This document shows positions 48,781 to 59,025 of a stretch of DNA of 64,000 bases, piece by piece. A program made the translations under genes and the position numbers. The stretch is from Pseudomonas sp. SCB32 (GTDB lineage Bacteria; Pseudomonadota; Gammaproteobacteria; Pseudomonadales; Pseudomonadaceae): positions 2,914,001 to 2,978,000 of the forward strand of contig NZ_CP045118.1 of NCBI RefSeq assembly GCF_009189165.1. The letters are read 5' to 3'. Each line of letters begins with the position of its first letter. Within the stretch, counting starts at the first letter, position 1. The notes under the pieces were generated by a model. That model did not search any database. It saw only the letters and a list, made by a program, of their open reading frames with translations, and was not told the origin of the DNA.

Positions 48781-49900
48781 GGCGCCGGTGGGCCCGCCGC
48801 TCTGGCTGCTGGCCGAGCTGACCTACCGCTGCCCGCTGCAGTGCCCGTACTGTTCCAACCCGCTGGACTTCGCCAAGGGCGGCGAGGAACTGACCACCGC
48901 GCAGTGGATCGAGGTGTTCCGCCAGGCCCGCGCGATGGGCGCGGCGCAGCTGGGTTTCTCCGGCGGCGAGCCGCTGGTGCGCCAGGACCTCGCCGAGTTG
49001 ATCGCCGCCGCGCGCGGGCTGGGCTTCTACACCAACCTGATCACTTCCGGCATCGGGCTGAACGAGAAGCGCCTGAAGGAGTTCGCCGACGCCGGGCTGG
49101 ACCACATCCAGATCAGCTTCCAGGCCGCCGACGAGGAGGTGAACAACCTGCTCGCCGGTTCGCGCAAGGCCTTCGCCCAGAAGCTCGCCATGGCCCGCGC
49201 GGTAAAGGCCCACGGCTACCCGATGGTGCTGAACTTCGTCACCCACCGGCACAATATCGACAACATTGCGAACATCATCGAGCTCTGCGTGGAGCTGGAG
49301 GCCGATTTCGTAGAACTCGCCACCTGCCAGTTCTACGGCTGGGCCGAGCTCAACCGGGCCGGCCTGCTGCCGACCCGCGAACAGCTGGAGCGCGCCGAGC
49401 GCATCACCAACGAGTATCGGGAGCGCCTGGCCGCGGCCGGCAATCCATGCAAGCTGATCTTCGTCACCCCCGACTATTACGAGGAGCGCCCCAAGGCCTG
49501 CATGGGTGGCTGGGGCAGCGTGTTCCTTGACGTCACCCCCGACGGCACCGCGCTGCCGTGCCACAGCGCGCGGCAATTGCCGGTGAAATTCCCTAACGTG
49601 CGCGAGCACAGCCTGCAGCACATCTGGTACGAGTCTTTCGGCTTCAACCGCTTCCGTGGCGACGCGTGGATGCCCGAGCCGTGCCGATCCTGCGACGAGA
49701 AGGAGCGCGATTTCGGCGGTTGCCGTTGCCAGGCCTTCATGCTCACCGGCGATGCCGAGGCGACCGACCCGGTGTGCGCCAAGTCTGCCCACCACGGGAT
49801 GATCCTCGCCGCCCGCCGCCAGGCGGAGGAGGCGCCGCTGGCCCTCGAGCAGCTGACCTGGCGCAACGAGCGCGCCTCGCAACTGATCTGCAAGGCCTGA
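48752..49900 (+). CDS. pqqE: PqqE, radical SAM enzyme
   Basis: The 382-residue enzyme forms the Glu-Tyr carbon-carbon bond of PqqA. The radical SAM cluster cysteines are C27, C31 and C34 in CPLQCPYC; auxiliary-cluster cysteines lie in the SPASM-type end ([26 protein letters not shown]). It overlaps pqqD by 29 bases. Confidence 0.95.
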   Translation: MRNSGSSCAEAPVGPPLWLLAELTYRCPLQCPYCSNPLDFAKGGEELTTAQWIEVFRQARAMGAAQLGFSGGEPLVRQDLAELIAAARGLGFYTNLITSGIGLNEKRLKEFADAGLDHIQISFQAADEEVNNLLAGSRKAFAQKLAMARAVKAHGYPMVLNFVTHRHNIDNIANIIELCVELEADFVELATCQFYGWAELNRAGLLPTREQLERAERITNEYRERLAAAGNPCKLIFVTPDYYEERPKACMGGWGSVFLDVTPDGTALPCHSARQLPVKFPNVREHSLQHIWYESFGFNRFRGDAWMPEPCRSCDEKERDFGGCRCQAFMLTGDAEATDPVCAKSAHHGMILAARRQAEEAPLALEQLTWRNERASQLICKA

Positions 49901-49902
49901 GA

Positions 49903-51711
49903 GTGGAACGCAACGACTGGAGCGCCGAACGCGCGGTAGCCGCCGCCGGGGATTTCGCCGAGTTGCACGTGGCCCACGGTGGACTGCTGTGGGCTGCGTT
50001 CGACCCCGCCAGCGCACGCTGCCGGCTGTTCCTCCGCCGTGAAGGGCAGAGCGTCGAGCTGACGCCACCCGGCGCCTCGGTGCGCAGCCGGGTCTACGAG
50101 TACGGCGGCGGCTCCTGCTGCGTCACCGCCGATGGGGTGGCCTGGGTGGAAGAGAGCGACCAGCAGGTGCGCTGGCTGCCACTGGCGGGCGCCCCTCGAT
50201 CGGTCACCCAGCGCAGCGACTGCCGCTATGGCGACCTGCACTACGTCGCCGCCTGGAACGCGTTGCTGGCGGTGGAGGAGGAAGGCGGCCAGGGTGAAGT
50301 GCGCCACCGGATCGTTCGTCTCGACGCCGATGGGCACCGCCGGGTGATCGCGGAGGGCGCTGACTTCTATGCATCGCCCGTCGCTGGCGGCCGTGGTGAG
50401 CGAGTTGCCTGGGTCGAGTGGGATCGCCCGCACCAACCCTGGACTCGCACCCGCCTGTGCGAAGCCTTCGCTGGCGAGCAGCGTTGCCTGGCCGGGCAGA
50501 CGAGCCACGAATCCATCCAGCAGCCACGCTATTGCGACGACAGTCACTTGCACTGGTTGAGCGATCTGGACGGTCACTGGCAGCCGTACCGGGAAGGACT
50601 CGGAGTTCTGCCGTCCGCGTCTGCCGACCACGCCGGCGCCCCCTGGCAGCTGGGCGGACGCACCTTCCTGCCGCTGGCGGGCGGCCGCCTGCTGGCAACC
50701 CGTTACGAAGACGGGCGCGGCATGCTGGTGCTTTATGACCGCAACGGGGAGCGTCGGTTTGCGCCGGAGTACAGCCGCTTCCGTTCCCTGGCCGCGGATG
50801 CGCACCACTTCTATTGCATCGCCGCCGCGCCGGACCGCCTGCCGACACTGCTGGCGATCCGCCGCGCCGACGGCTCCACCCAGGTCCTGGCGGGCGGCGA
50901 GCGTCCACTGGCCGAAGCCGAGCTGTCCCGAGGGGAGGCCTTCCATTACCCGGTGGGCACCGACGAGTGCGGTCATGGCTTCTTCTATCCACCCCGCGCC
51001 TTCTACCCGCCTGACGGCAAGGACTCGGCGCCGCCCTTGGTGGTGTTCCTGCACGGAGGACCGACCTCGGCCAGCTACCCGGTGTTCGACGGTCGCATCC
51101 AGTTCTGGACGCGCCGGGGCTTTGCCGTGGCCGACCTCAATTATCGCGGCAGCAGCGGCTACGGCCGGGCCTACCGCGAGCGTCTGCACCTGGGTTGGGG
51201 CCAGGTGGAAGTGGAGGACATCGGTGCCGCGCTGGATTTCCTCGCCGGGGCAGGGCGCATCGACCGCCAGCGGGTCTTCGTGCGCGGCGCCAGCGCCGGC
51301 GGCTACAGCGCGTTGATGGCGTTGGCACGGCTACCGGGCCTGCGCGGCGGCGCCAGCCTCTATGGCGTCAGCGATCCGCAGGCATTGGCGCAAGTGACCC
51401 ACAAGTTCGAGGCGGATTACCTGGACTGGCTGATCGGCGACCCGCAACAGGACGCCGAGCGCTACCGCGAGCGCACGCCGGTGCTGCTGGCCGCGCACAT
51501 CCACGCGCCGGTGATCTTCTTCCAGGGGGACCTGGACGCGGTGGTGGTGCCATCGCAAACCAACGCCATGGTCGACAGCCTGCGCCAGCGCGGCGTGCCG
51601 GTGGAGGCCCATCATTACCCAGGCGAGCGCCACGGTTTCCGCCTGAGCGCCAACCTGGCCCATGCGCTGGAGGCGGAGTGGCGTTTCTACCGGGCGCTGC
51701 TGGCTGTCTGA
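49903..51711 (+). CDS. pqqH: PqqH, S9-family prolyl-oligopeptidase-like protein
   Basis: The 602-residue protein starts with GTG at 49903, two bases after pqqE. It has an N-terminal beta-propeller-like half and a C-terminal alpha/beta hydrolase with the nucleophile in RGASAGGYSAL, the Asp in FFQGDLDAVV and His in PGERHGF. The same gene follows pqqE in P. aeruginosa. It may process the PQQ peptide; the role is not settled. Confidence 0.88.
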   Translation: MERNDWSAERAVAAAGDFAELHVAHGGLLWAAFDPASARCRLFLRREGQSVELTPPGASVRSRVYEYGGGSCCVTADGVAWVEESDQQVRWLPLAGAPRSVTQRSDCRYGDLHYVAAWNALLAVEEEGGQGEVRHRIVRLDADGHRRVIAEGADFYASPVAGGRGERVAWVEWDRPHQPWTRTRLCEAFAGEQRCLAGQTSHESIQQPRYCDDSHLHWLSDLDGHWQPYREGLGVLPSASADHAGAPWQLGGRTFLPLAGGRLLATRYEDGRGMLVLYDRNGERRFAPEYSRFRSLAADAHHFYCIAAAPDRLPTLLAIRRADGSTQVLAGGERPLAEAELSRGEAFHYPVGTDECGHGFFYPPRAFYPPDGKDSAPPLVVFLHGGPTSASYPVFDGRIQFWTRRGFAVADLNYRGSSGYGRAYRERLHLGWGQVEVEDIGAALDFLAGAGRIDRQRVFVRGASAGGYSALMALARLPGLRGGASLYGVSDPQALAQVTHKFEADYLDWLIGDPQQDAERYRERTPVLLAAHIHAPVIFFQGDLDAVVVPSQTNAMVDSLRQRGVPVEAHHYPGERHGFRLSANLAHALEAEWRFYRALLAV

Positions 51712-51795
51712 AACGTCTGCCAAGGTCGCATTGCAATACCTGACGGATGCAGTAGGCTGCCGGAAATATCCATAACAATAACGACAGAGCGCCCG

Positions 51796-52959
51796 ATGTC
51801 TCACGAGCTCAGCCAACTGCGCAAATTCGTCTCGCCAGAGATCATTTTCGGTGCCGGATGCCGGCACAATGTCGCCAATTACGTGAAAACCTTCGGCGCG
51901 CGCAAGGTGCTGGTGGTGTCGGACCCCGGTGTACTCGCCGCCGGTTGGGTCGGCGACATCGAAGCCAGCCTGGCCGCCCAGGACATTCCCTTCTGCCGCT
52001 ACACCGATGTCTCGCCCAACCCGCGCGTAGAGGAAGTGATGCGCGGCGCCGAGGTCTACCGCAGCGAGGGCTGCAACGTCATCGTCGCAGTCGGCGGCGG
52101 CAGCCCGATGGACTGCGCCAAGGGCATCGGCATCGTCGCCGCCCACGGCCGCAACATCCTCGAGTTCGAGGGCGTGGACACCCTGCGCGTGCCCAGTCCG
52201 CCGCTGATCCTGATCCCGACCACCGCCGGCACCTCGGCGGACGTCTCCCAGTTCGTGATCATCTCCAACCAGGACGAGCGGATGAAATTCTCCATCGTCA
52301 GCAAAGCGGTAGTGCCCGACGTGTCGCTGATCGACCCGGAAACCACCCTGACCATGGACCCGTTCCTCTCCGCCTGCACTGGCATCGACGCGCTGGTGCA
52401 CGCCATCGAGGCCTTCGTCTCCACCGGCCACGGACCGCTCACCGACCCCCACGCACTGGAGGCCATGCGGCTGATCAACGGCAACCTGGTGCAGATGATC
52501 GCCAATCCCGGCGACATCGCCCTGCGTGAGAAGATCATGCTGGGCAGCATGCAGGCGGGCCTGGCGTTCTCCAACGCGATCCTGGGCGCGGTGCACGCCA
52601 TGTCGCACAGCCTCGGTGGCTACCTGGACCTGCCCCATGGCCTGTGCAACGCGGTGCTGGTGGAGCACGTGGTGGCCTTCAACTACAGCGCCGCGCCGGA
52701 GCGCTTCAAGGTGATCGCCGAGACCCTCGGCATCGACTGCCGGGGCATGAACCACGCGCAGATACGTCAGCGTCTGGTGGAGCACCTGATCGCCCTGAAG
52801 AACGCTGTGGGCTTCCATGAAAGCCTCGGCCTGCACGGCGTCGGCAGTTCCGATATTCCCTTCCTCTCGCGCCATGCGATGCAGGACCCGTGCATCCTCA
52901 CCAACCCTCGCGAGTCCAGCCTGCGCGATGTCGAGGTGGTGTATGGCGAGGCCCTCTGA
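51796..52959 (+). CDS. ercA: ErcA, iron-containing alcohol dehydrogenase
   Basis: The 387-residue cytoplasmic enzyme of the group III Fe-ADH family has GGGSPMDCAKG, TTAGTSADVSQF and the metal-ligand region HAMSHSLGG and DLPHGLCNA. In P. aeruginosa ErcA participates in regulation of ethanol oxidation as well as possible alcohol reduction. It overlaps ercS by 17 bases. Confidence 0.92.
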   Translation: MSHELSQLRKFVSPEIIFGAGCRHNVANYVKTFGARKVLVVSDPGVLAAGWVGDIEASLAAQDIPFCRYTDVSPNPRVEEVMRGAEVYRSEGCNVIVAVGGGSPMDCAKGIGIVAAHGRNILEFEGVDTLRVPSPPLILIPTTAGTSADVSQFVIISNQDERMKFSIVSKAVVPDVSLIDPETTLTMDPFLSACTGIDALVHAIEAFVSTGHGPLTDPHALEAMRLINGNLVQMIANPGDIALREKIMLGSMQAGLAFSNAILGAVHAMSHSLGGYLDLPHGLCNAVLVEHVVAFNYSAAPERFKVIAETLGIDCRGMNHAQIRQRLVEHLIALKNAVGFHESLGLHGVGSSDIPFLSRHAMQDPCILTNPRESSLRDVEVVYGEAL

Positions 52960-54661
52960 CGAGCAGCAACAACAGGCCCTGGCCGGGCTGCTCGGCCTCG
53001 GCAGCCACTCCGCGCGCAAGAGCCACTACCCGGAACTGGTGGCGCGCCTGGATGAGCTGGAAACCGAGCGCAATCGCTACAAATGGCTGTTCGAGAACGC
53101 CGTCCACGGCATCTTCCAGGCCAGCCTGAGCCAGGGCCTGCGCGCCGCCAACCCGGCCCTGGCGCACATGCTCGGCTATGACGACCCGCAGCAGGTGCTG
53201 TGGAACCTGCAGGACATGGCAAGCCAGCTGTTTGTCGGCGGCGAGGCGGAGATGCACCGCATCCGCGAGCTGCTGCAGGCGCAGGGCGGGTTGTTCGGCT
53301 ACGAGACGCGGCTGCAGCGCAAGGACGGCAGTCACGTCGGCGTGTTGATGAACCTGCTGCTCAAGCCGGACGAAGAGGGGCTGGTGGAAGGCTTCGTCGC
53401 CGACATCACCGAGCGCATCCAGGCCCAGCAGCGCCTGCAGACCCTCAACCAGGAGCTGGAGCAGCGCGTCGCCGCTCGTACCCGCGAGCTGGAGACGCTC
53501 AACCAGCAATTGCGCGAAGCGCGCGACGCCGCCGAGGCGGCCAACCTGTCCAAGGATAAATACCTGGCGGCAGCCAGCCACGACCTGCTGCAGCCGCTGA
53601 ACGCCGCGCGCCTATTGCTTTCGACGCTTCGCGAGCGGCAGTTGCCAGCGAGCGAACGGCAACTGGTGGAGCGCACGCACCAGGCACTGGAGGGTGCGGA
53701 GAACCTGCTCAGCGATCTGCTGGAAATCTCCCGCCTGGACCAGAGCGCGATCCGTCCCAATCCGGAATCGTTGGACCTGGACGAGCTGCTCGGGCCGCTG
53801 GCTTCGGAGTTCGACAGCGTGGCACGCGCCGCTGGCCTGCAACTACGCACGCGGGTTCCCGAGTTACGGGTGCGCACCGATGCGCATCTGGTTTCACGCA
53901 TCCTGCGCAACTTCCTCAGCAACGCCTGCCGCTATACCCAGCAGGGCGGCGTACTGCTGGCGGCGCGCCGCCGTGGCGAGCGCGTGCGCCTTGAGGTCTG
54001 GGACACCGGGCGGGGCATTCCGGCGGACCAACTGCTGGCGATCTTCCGCGAGTTCAATCAGTTGGATGTGGGCCGCGCCGCCGAGCGCCAGGGTGTGGGC
54101 CTGGGCCTGGCGATCGTCGAGCGCATCGCTGGCCTGCTCGGCTGCGAAGTCCAGGTACGCTCGACGCCGGGCCGGGGCTCGCTGTTCGCCATCGAAATCC
54201 CGCTGGCCGATGAACTGCCGGTCCGCCAGGCAGCCCCCACTGCGCCCCGTCAAAGCACGGGGGACCCACTGCCGGGAAGGCGCCTGTTGGTGATCGACAA
54301 CGAAGAGACGATTCTCTACAGCATGTCGGCGCTGCTCGGCCAATGGGGTTGCGAAGTCCTGACAGCGACCGACCTTGAAAGCGCCGAGGCGGCCCTGGGC
54401 TCGCGGGTGCCAGACATTGTCATCGCCGACTACCATCTGGACTACGGCCAAACGGGCTGCCAGGTCGTGAAGGCGTTGCGGGACAAGTACGCAACCAGCA
54501 TCCCCGCCGTGATGATCACTGCCGACCGCAGCGACGAGTGCCGCAGGGCGCTGCAACGGCTGGACATCCCGCTGCTGAACAAGCCGGTACGCCCCGGGAA
54601 GCTGAGGGCCGTGCTCAGTTCGCTGGTGCAAGGGCAGGGGGAGGGCATGCCGGCCCGTTGA
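52943..54661 (+). CDS. ercS: ErcS, cytoplasmic PAS-hybrid histidine kinase
   Basis: The 572-residue sensor has a PAS domain (about 35-160), a coiled coil, HisKA with His213 in AAASHDLLQPLN, HATPase (NFLSNACRY, DTGRGIPAD) and a C-terminal receiver with Asp496 in IADYHLDYGQ. Its core closely resembles NahK, also in this window. In P. aeruginosa it belongs to the sensor cascade above ErbR. The start at 52943 overlaps the end of ercA. Confidence 0.92.
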   Translation: MARPSDEQQQQALAGLLGLGSHSARKSHYPELVARLDELETERNRYKWLFENAVHGIFQASLSQGLRAANPALAHMLGYDDPQQVLWNLQDMASQLFVGGEAEMHRIRELLQAQGGLFGYETRLQRKDGSHVGVLMNLLLKPDEEGLVEGFVADITERIQAQQRLQTLNQELEQRVAARTRELETLNQQLREARDAAEAANLSKDKYLAAASHDLLQPLNAARLLLSTLRERQLPASERQLVERTHQALEGAENLLSDLLEISRLDQSAIRPNPESLDLDELLGPLASEFDSVARAAGLQLRTRVPELRVRTDAHLVSRILRNFLSNACRYTQQGGVLLAARRRGERVRLEVWDTGRGIPADQLLAIFREFNQLDVGRAAERQGVGLGLAIVERIAGLLGCEVQVRSTPGRGSLFAIEIPLADELPVRQAAPTAPRQSTGDPLPGRRLLVIDNEETILYSMSALLGQWGCEVLTATDLESAEAALGSRVPDIVIADYHLDYGQTGCQVVKALRDKYATSIPAVMITADRSDECRRALQRLDIPLLNKPVRPGKLRAVLSSLVQGQGEGMPAR

Positions 54662-54924
54662 GGCTGGCGTACCCGGGTGATCGGCCGGTCGATTCCACCG
54701 CCGGTTGCTGCAACCTTCCTCGTCCAGGTGCCGGCGCATCGGACTTTCCGCGTCACTCGCGAACGCGCCCCAAGTGCCGCCGGGAGCGGTGACGCTGTCC
54801 TGTTAATCCCCCCTTGTTGGCCGCCAATGCCCTCAGCGCCGAGCCGCGCCTGACTTAACGTTGCTCTCTGCCCATACAACAAGAATCCGTGCCACCACCC
54901 GGCGCGGTAGAAGAGGGGAGCACC

Positions 54925-55293
54925 ATGTCGATATCCAGAACACCACTGCTGCCGGCTGCCCTGCTGGCCCTGGTCGGGCTGCTCGGCGGCTGCGGGGATG
55001 ACGCCCGCCCGAGCGCGCCGGTCCATTCCGCCACCCTGGCCCCGGCCGACAAGGCCCTGGCGAAGATCTACGACACCAGTTGCAAGACCTGCCATGCCAA
55101 CCCGGCGTCCGGCGCTCCTCAGGCCGGCGATCTGCAGGCCTGGCGGCCACGGGTTGCCCAGGGCGCGGACAGCCTGCTCGACCACAGCATCAATGGCTAC
55201 AAGGGCATGCCGCCCATGGGGATGTGCATGCAGTGCTCGGAAGACGAATTCCTGGCGCTGATTTCCTTCATGTCCGGTCAGCCCATCCAATAA
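54925..55293 (+). CDS. Lipoprotein cytochrome c5-like protein
   Basis: The 122-residue protein has a lipobox LGGC (Cys23) and a heme site CKTCH (C53-H57); a second CMQC near the end fits the c5 family's disulfide, and Met of MPPMGM is the probable axial ligand. GGGGAG precedes the ATG at 54925. It starts a three-gene operon and may accept electrons from the flavoprotein encoded next. Confidence 0.85.
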   Translation: MSISRTPLLPAALLALVGLLGGCGDDARPSAPVHSATLAPADKALAKIYDTSCKTCHANPASGAPQAGDLQAWRPRVAQGADSLLDHSINGYKGMPPMGMCMQCSEDEFLALISFMSGQPIQ

Positions 55294-55308
55294 TCACAAG
55301 GTGCTCTG

Positions 55309-56703
55309 ATGACCATACAGCTCACTCGACGCCAGCTGCTGCAGCGCGCCGGCGTTGCCGGTGCATTCGCGACACTCTTCACCCACCCGGTCATGGCGCA
55401 ATTGGCTCGCACTCCACGCCTGATCCCGTGGCGCAACTGGTCCGGCGGGCAGAGTTGCCTGCCGGCGGCGCGCCTGGCGCCACAGAGCCTGGACGAGCTG
55501 GTACAGGTCATCCGCCAGGCCGAAGGCAAGGTCCGCCCGGTAGGCTCGGCGCATTCCTTCAGCCCCCTGGTGCCCACCGACGGCACGCTGGTCTCGCTCA
55601 GCTACTTCAACGGTCTGCTCGGCCATGACGCCAAGACGCTGCAGGCGGAGTTCGCCGCCGGCACGCCGATGTCGCTCATGGGCCCGGCGCTGAAAGAGAT
55701 CGGCCAGGCATTGCCGAACATGTCCGACATCGATTACCAGACGCTGGCCGGGGCGATCTCCACCTCGACCCATGGCACCGGCGTCGGCTTCGGCTCCTAT
55801 TCCTCCCACATCACCGGCCTGCAACTGGTGACGGCCACCGGCGAGGTGCTGGACTGCGACGCCCAGCGCCACCCCGAGGTGTTCAACGCGGCGCGGGTTT
55901 CCCTTGGCGCCTTTGGCGTGGCGACCCGGGTTCGATTGCAGAACCGCGAGGCCTACCGCCTGCGCGAGCGGCAGTGGATCGCCAGCACCGAGGAACTGCT
56001 GGAAGACGTGGAGAAGAACACCCGCGAGAACCAGCACTGGGAGATGCTGGTGATCACCCATTCCGACTATGCGCTGTCCGTGGCGCTCAACGAGACCAGC
56101 GATCCGGCCACGCCACCGCGGGACCCGGCCGAGGAGGGTGGCAACGAATTCGTCGGGTTGATCGAGAAGCTCGACAAGTACGGCAGCGACTTCCCGGCCG
56201 CGCGCCGGGCGCTGCTCAACAGCCTGCGCCATATCGCCAGCTTCGACGAGCGCGTGGCTGACTCCTACGCGGTCTACGCCAACGTCCGCAACGTCCGCTT
56301 CAACGAGATGGAGTACTCGATCCCCGCCGAGCACGGTCCGGCCTGCCTGCGGGAGATCCTCAAGCTGATCCGCGACAAGGACCTGCGCACCTGGTTCCCC
56401 ATCGAGTACCGCTACGTCAAGGCCGACGATATTCCCCTGAGCATGTTCGAAGGCCGCGACAGCTGCTCGATCTCCGTGCACCAGCACTACAGCATGGACC
56501 ACCACAACTTCTTCGCGGCCATCGAGCCGATCTTCTGGAAGTATGCGGGCCGGCCACACTGGGGCAAACTGCACACGCTGAACGCGCGCACCCTGCAGCC
56601 GCTGTACCCGCGCTGGAAGGAATTCACCGAGGTACGCCGGGATCTGGACCCCCAGGGCAAGTTCCTCAATGCCCATCTGTCCTCGATCCTGGGCGTGGCC
56701 TGA
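55309..56703 (+). CDS. Tat-exported FAD-linked oxidoreductase (aldonolactone-oxidase family)
   Basis: The 464-residue protein carries a twin-Arg leader (TRRQLLQR, residues 5-12) and a VAO-type FAD domain (GSAHSFSPLVPTDG, STHGTGVGFGSYSSHITG). The C-terminal ALO domain ends with PHWGKLHTL. It resembles D-arabinono-1,4-lactone / gulonolactone oxidases. It would act in the periplasm with the adjoining cytochrome. The substrate is not known. Confidence 0.85.
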   Translation: MTIQLTRRQLLQRAGVAGAFATLFTHPVMAQLARTPRLIPWRNWSGGQSCLPAARLAPQSLDELVQVIRQAEGKVRPVGSAHSFSPLVPTDGTLVSLSYFNGLLGHDAKTLQAEFAAGTPMSLMGPALKEIGQALPNMSDIDYQTLAGAISTSTHGTGVGFGSYSSHITGLQLVTATGEVLDCDAQRHPEVFNAARVSLGAFGVATRVRLQNREAYRLRERQWIASTEELLEDVEKNTRENQHWEMLVITHSDYALSVALNETSDPATPPRDPAEEGGNEFVGLIEKLDKYGSDFPAARRALLNSLRHIASFDERVADSYAVYANVRNVRFNEMEYSIPAEHGPACLREILKLIRDKDLRTWFPIEYRYVKADDIPLSMFEGRDSCSISVHQHYSMDHHNFFAAIEPIFWKYAGRPHWGKLHTLNARTLQPLYPRWKEFTEVRRDLDPQGKFLNAHLSSILGVA

Positions 56704-56719
56704 CACGGAAGGAGAGTGC

Positions 56720-57997
56720 ATGAATCGACGCAATTTCATCGTCGGCGCCGCCGGGGCAGGGGTCCTGCTCGCCAGTGCCGGCGCCTGGTTGCGCCCGGCC
56801 GACAAGGGCGCCCCGTACAGCGACTACTTCGCCCGATTGAACCGCGAACTCAAGGAACACGGGCCCATGCGGCCGGTGATGCTGATCGACCTGGACCGGC
56901 TGGATCACAACATCGACGTGGTCATGCAGTCGGTGCAGCGCACCGGCAAGCACCTGCGCCTGGTGGAGAAGTCCCTGCCGTCTCCGCAGCTGCTCGACTA
57001 CATCGCCAAACGTGCCGGCACCCGCCGGCTGATGTCGTTCCACCAGCCCTTCCTCAACCACGACGCCGAACGCTTCCCCGACGCCGACCTGCTGCTCGGC
57101 AAGCCGTTGCCGGTGCGCTCGGCGCAGGAGTTCTACGAGAATCATCGTGGCCCGTTCGACCCGACTACCCAACTGCAATGGCTGCTCGATACCCCCGAGC
57201 GCCTGCAGCAGTACCTGGCGCTCGCCCAGGGCCTGAAGACCCGGCTACGGATCAATATCGAACTGGATGTCGGCCTGCACCGCGGCGGCGTGGCGGACCA
57301 CGCGACCCTGGGGCGGATGCTCAGCCTGATCGGCGCCAACCCGCAGCACCTGGAGTTCGCCGGCTTCATGGGCTACGACCCCTTCGTCGGCATGGGGGTG
57401 CCCGGCATCCTCGGCTCGCCGGAAGTGCTGTTCGCCAAGGTCATGACGCTTTACGACGGCTTCGTCGACTACGCCCGCACCCTACATGCCACGCTCTGGC
57501 GGCCGGACCTGACGCTGAATACCGCCGGCAGCCCGAGCTACCGGATGCACGAGCACGAGCGCACCAGCAGCGAGGTGTCGGTGGGTTCCGCGCTGCTCAA
57601 ACCGACCCATTACGACCTGCCTTCGCTGGTGGAGCACCAGCCGGCGGCCTTCATCGCCACCCCGGTGCTGAAGAGCACCGGCGCGGTCGAGATTCCCGCG
57701 CTGGACGACAAGTCGGCGCTGTTCTCCTGGTGGGACCCGAACCAGCGCGAGACCTTCTTCATCTATGGCGGCAACTGGCTGGCCGAGCCCGAATCACCTG
57801 CCGGACTGCAATTCAACGGTCTGTACGGGCGCAGCTCCAACCAGGAGATGGTCAACGGCTCCGGCGCCGTGGGCCTGAAGGTGGACGACCAGGTGTTCCT
57901 GCGCCCGACCCAGTCCGAATCTATCCTGCTGCAGTTCGGTGATCTGCTGGCGGTGCGCGACGGCCGCATCGTCGAGCATTGGCCGGTCTACAGTTAA
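56720..57997 (+). CDS. Exported PLP-dependent alanine-racemase-fold / D-threonine-aldolase-like enzyme
   Basis: The 425-residue protein begins MNRRNFIVG, a Tat-type leader. The TIM-barrel follows with VMLIDLDRLDHN, the presumed PLP lysine in RLVEKSLPSP, and later SYRMHEHER-type metal/PLP residues. The family includes DSD1 and D-threonine aldolases. It starts 16 bases after the flavoprotein with GGAGAG upstream. An exported PLP enzyme of this class is unusual. The substrate is unknown, perhaps a D-amino acid or hydroxy amino acid. Confidence 0.8.
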   Translation: MNRRNFIVGAAGAGVLLASAGAWLRPADKGAPYSDYFARLNRELKEHGPMRPVMLIDLDRLDHNIDVVMQSVQRTGKHLRLVEKSLPSPQLLDYIAKRAGTRRLMSFHQPFLNHDAERFPDADLLLGKPLPVRSAQEFYENHRGPFDPTTQLQWLLDTPERLQQYLALAQGLKTRLRINIELDVGLHRGGVADHATLGRMLSLIGANPQHLEFAGFMGYDPFVGMGVPGILGSPEVLFAKVMTLYDGFVDYARTLHATLWRPDLTLNTAGSPSYRMHEHERTSSEVSVGSALLKPTHYDLPSLVEHQPAAFIATPVLKSTGAVEIPALDDKSALFSWWDPNQRETFFIYGGNWLAEPESPAGLQFNGLYGRSSNQEMVNGSGAVGLKVDDQVFLRPTQSESILLQFGDLLAVRDGRIVEHWPVYS

Positions 57998-58015
57998 GCG
58001 CCGGAACGCCGGAAC

Positions 58016-58050
58016 AAAAAAACCTCAGGTCATCGACCTGAGGTTTTTTT
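58016..58050. terminator. Bidirectional intrinsic terminator between convergent genes
   Basis: A perfect ten-pair stem (58021-58030 with 58036-58045) has an A-run before and a T-run of seven after, so it works for both the PLP-enzyme gene (plus) and the SphA-like gene (minus). Confidence 0.93.
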
Positions 58051-58065
58051 CTGCCCGCTTCGCCC

Positions 58066-59025
58066 TCAGAGGGTGAACGGGAGGGTCAGCTTGGCCCAGA
58101 GCATCTCGCCTTCGGGGCGGTTCTCCACCGCGAACTCCTTGGCCCAGCGCAGCTCGACACTGGCGTACTTGAGGAAGGTCAGGTGCGCGGCGGGGCCGAT
58201 GGCGAACACCTGGCCACGCACGCCGTCGTCCACGTCCTCACCCATGAAGGTCACGGTCTTGCCGTACTGCTTGTCGTCGGTGGTCTGCTTGAGGAAGTAG
58301 CCGTTCACCCCGAGATACAGGTCGTCGGTTACCCGGTAGCTGGCCGAGTAGTCGAAGTGGAACAGCTGGCCGGAGCGGTAGTCGGTGTCGTGGTTTTCCT
58401 CGTTGAAGCTGTAGGTGACCTTGCCCGACAGCTCTGTGTTCTCGGTGGGCAGCCAGGTCGCGGAGAGCAGCGGCTTGTAGGTGTAGAAGTTGTTGCCGGT
58501 GTTGGCCAGGCGTGCGGCGTTGTAGTCGCCGGTGGGCACTGTGATCTCCAGCGCGGCGCCGACCGTCAGGTTCTTGCCCATGTCCCAGAGGATAATCGGC
58601 GCGACCGTGGTGTCGCCCTGGCTGTTGCGTTCTCCCTCCATGCCGAACATGGCGACCTGCTGACGCATGTACGGCTGCGCGACATAGCCGCCGAGACGGC
58701 CGCCGAATACCCGCAGCGGGCTGAGGTAGTCCAGGCGCGGGATGATGGCATCGGAAGTGATTTTCACCCCCGGCACCTTGCCGCCGAGGGAGCTGATGTC
58801 CAGCTTCGTCGCCTCGTAGTGGTTGTAGTAGAGGTTGAACGCGAACATGTTGTCCGGCAGGTTGTTGACGTCCAGCGGCAGGACGAAGAAGCCGTCGGTG
58901 CCGGGGCCGATGTTGTCGACGCCGTTTTCGGTGGCCAGGGCCGGTAACGAAAGGGAAGCGGCGGCGAGGAGGGCGGCTGCCAGGGGCAGCCTGGGGAGAT
59001 GGATGGTGTGCATGCTTGAGCTCAT
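58066..59025 (-). CDS. SphA-type outer-membrane beta-barrel protein
   Basis: The 319-residue protein has a signal peptide (ending near ALATEN) and repeated aromatic-rich strands, ending in LTLPFTL. It belongs to the MetA-pathway-of-phenol-degradation family, whose Pseudomonas member SphA is induced by sphingosine. It may admit a hydrophobic substrate. Starts at 59025 and 59013 are both possible; I chose the first. An AraC-type regulator follows upstream, in divergent orientation. Confidence 0.85.
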   Translation of the reverse strand: MSSSMHTIHLPRLPLAAALLAAASLSLPALATENGVDNIGPGTDGFFVLPLDVNNLPDNMFAFNLYYNHYEATKLDISSLGGKVPGVKITSDAIIPRLDYLSPLRVFGGRLGGYVAQPYMRQQVAMFGMEGERNSQGDTTVAPIILWDMGKNLTVGAALEITVPTGDYNAARLANTGNNFYTYKPLLSATWLPTENTELSGKVTYSFNEENHDTDYRSGQLFHFDYSASYRVTDDLYLGVNGYFLKQTTDDKQYGKTVTFMGEDVDDGVRGQVFAIGPAAHLTFLKYASVELRWAKEFAVENRPEGEMLWAKLTLPFTL

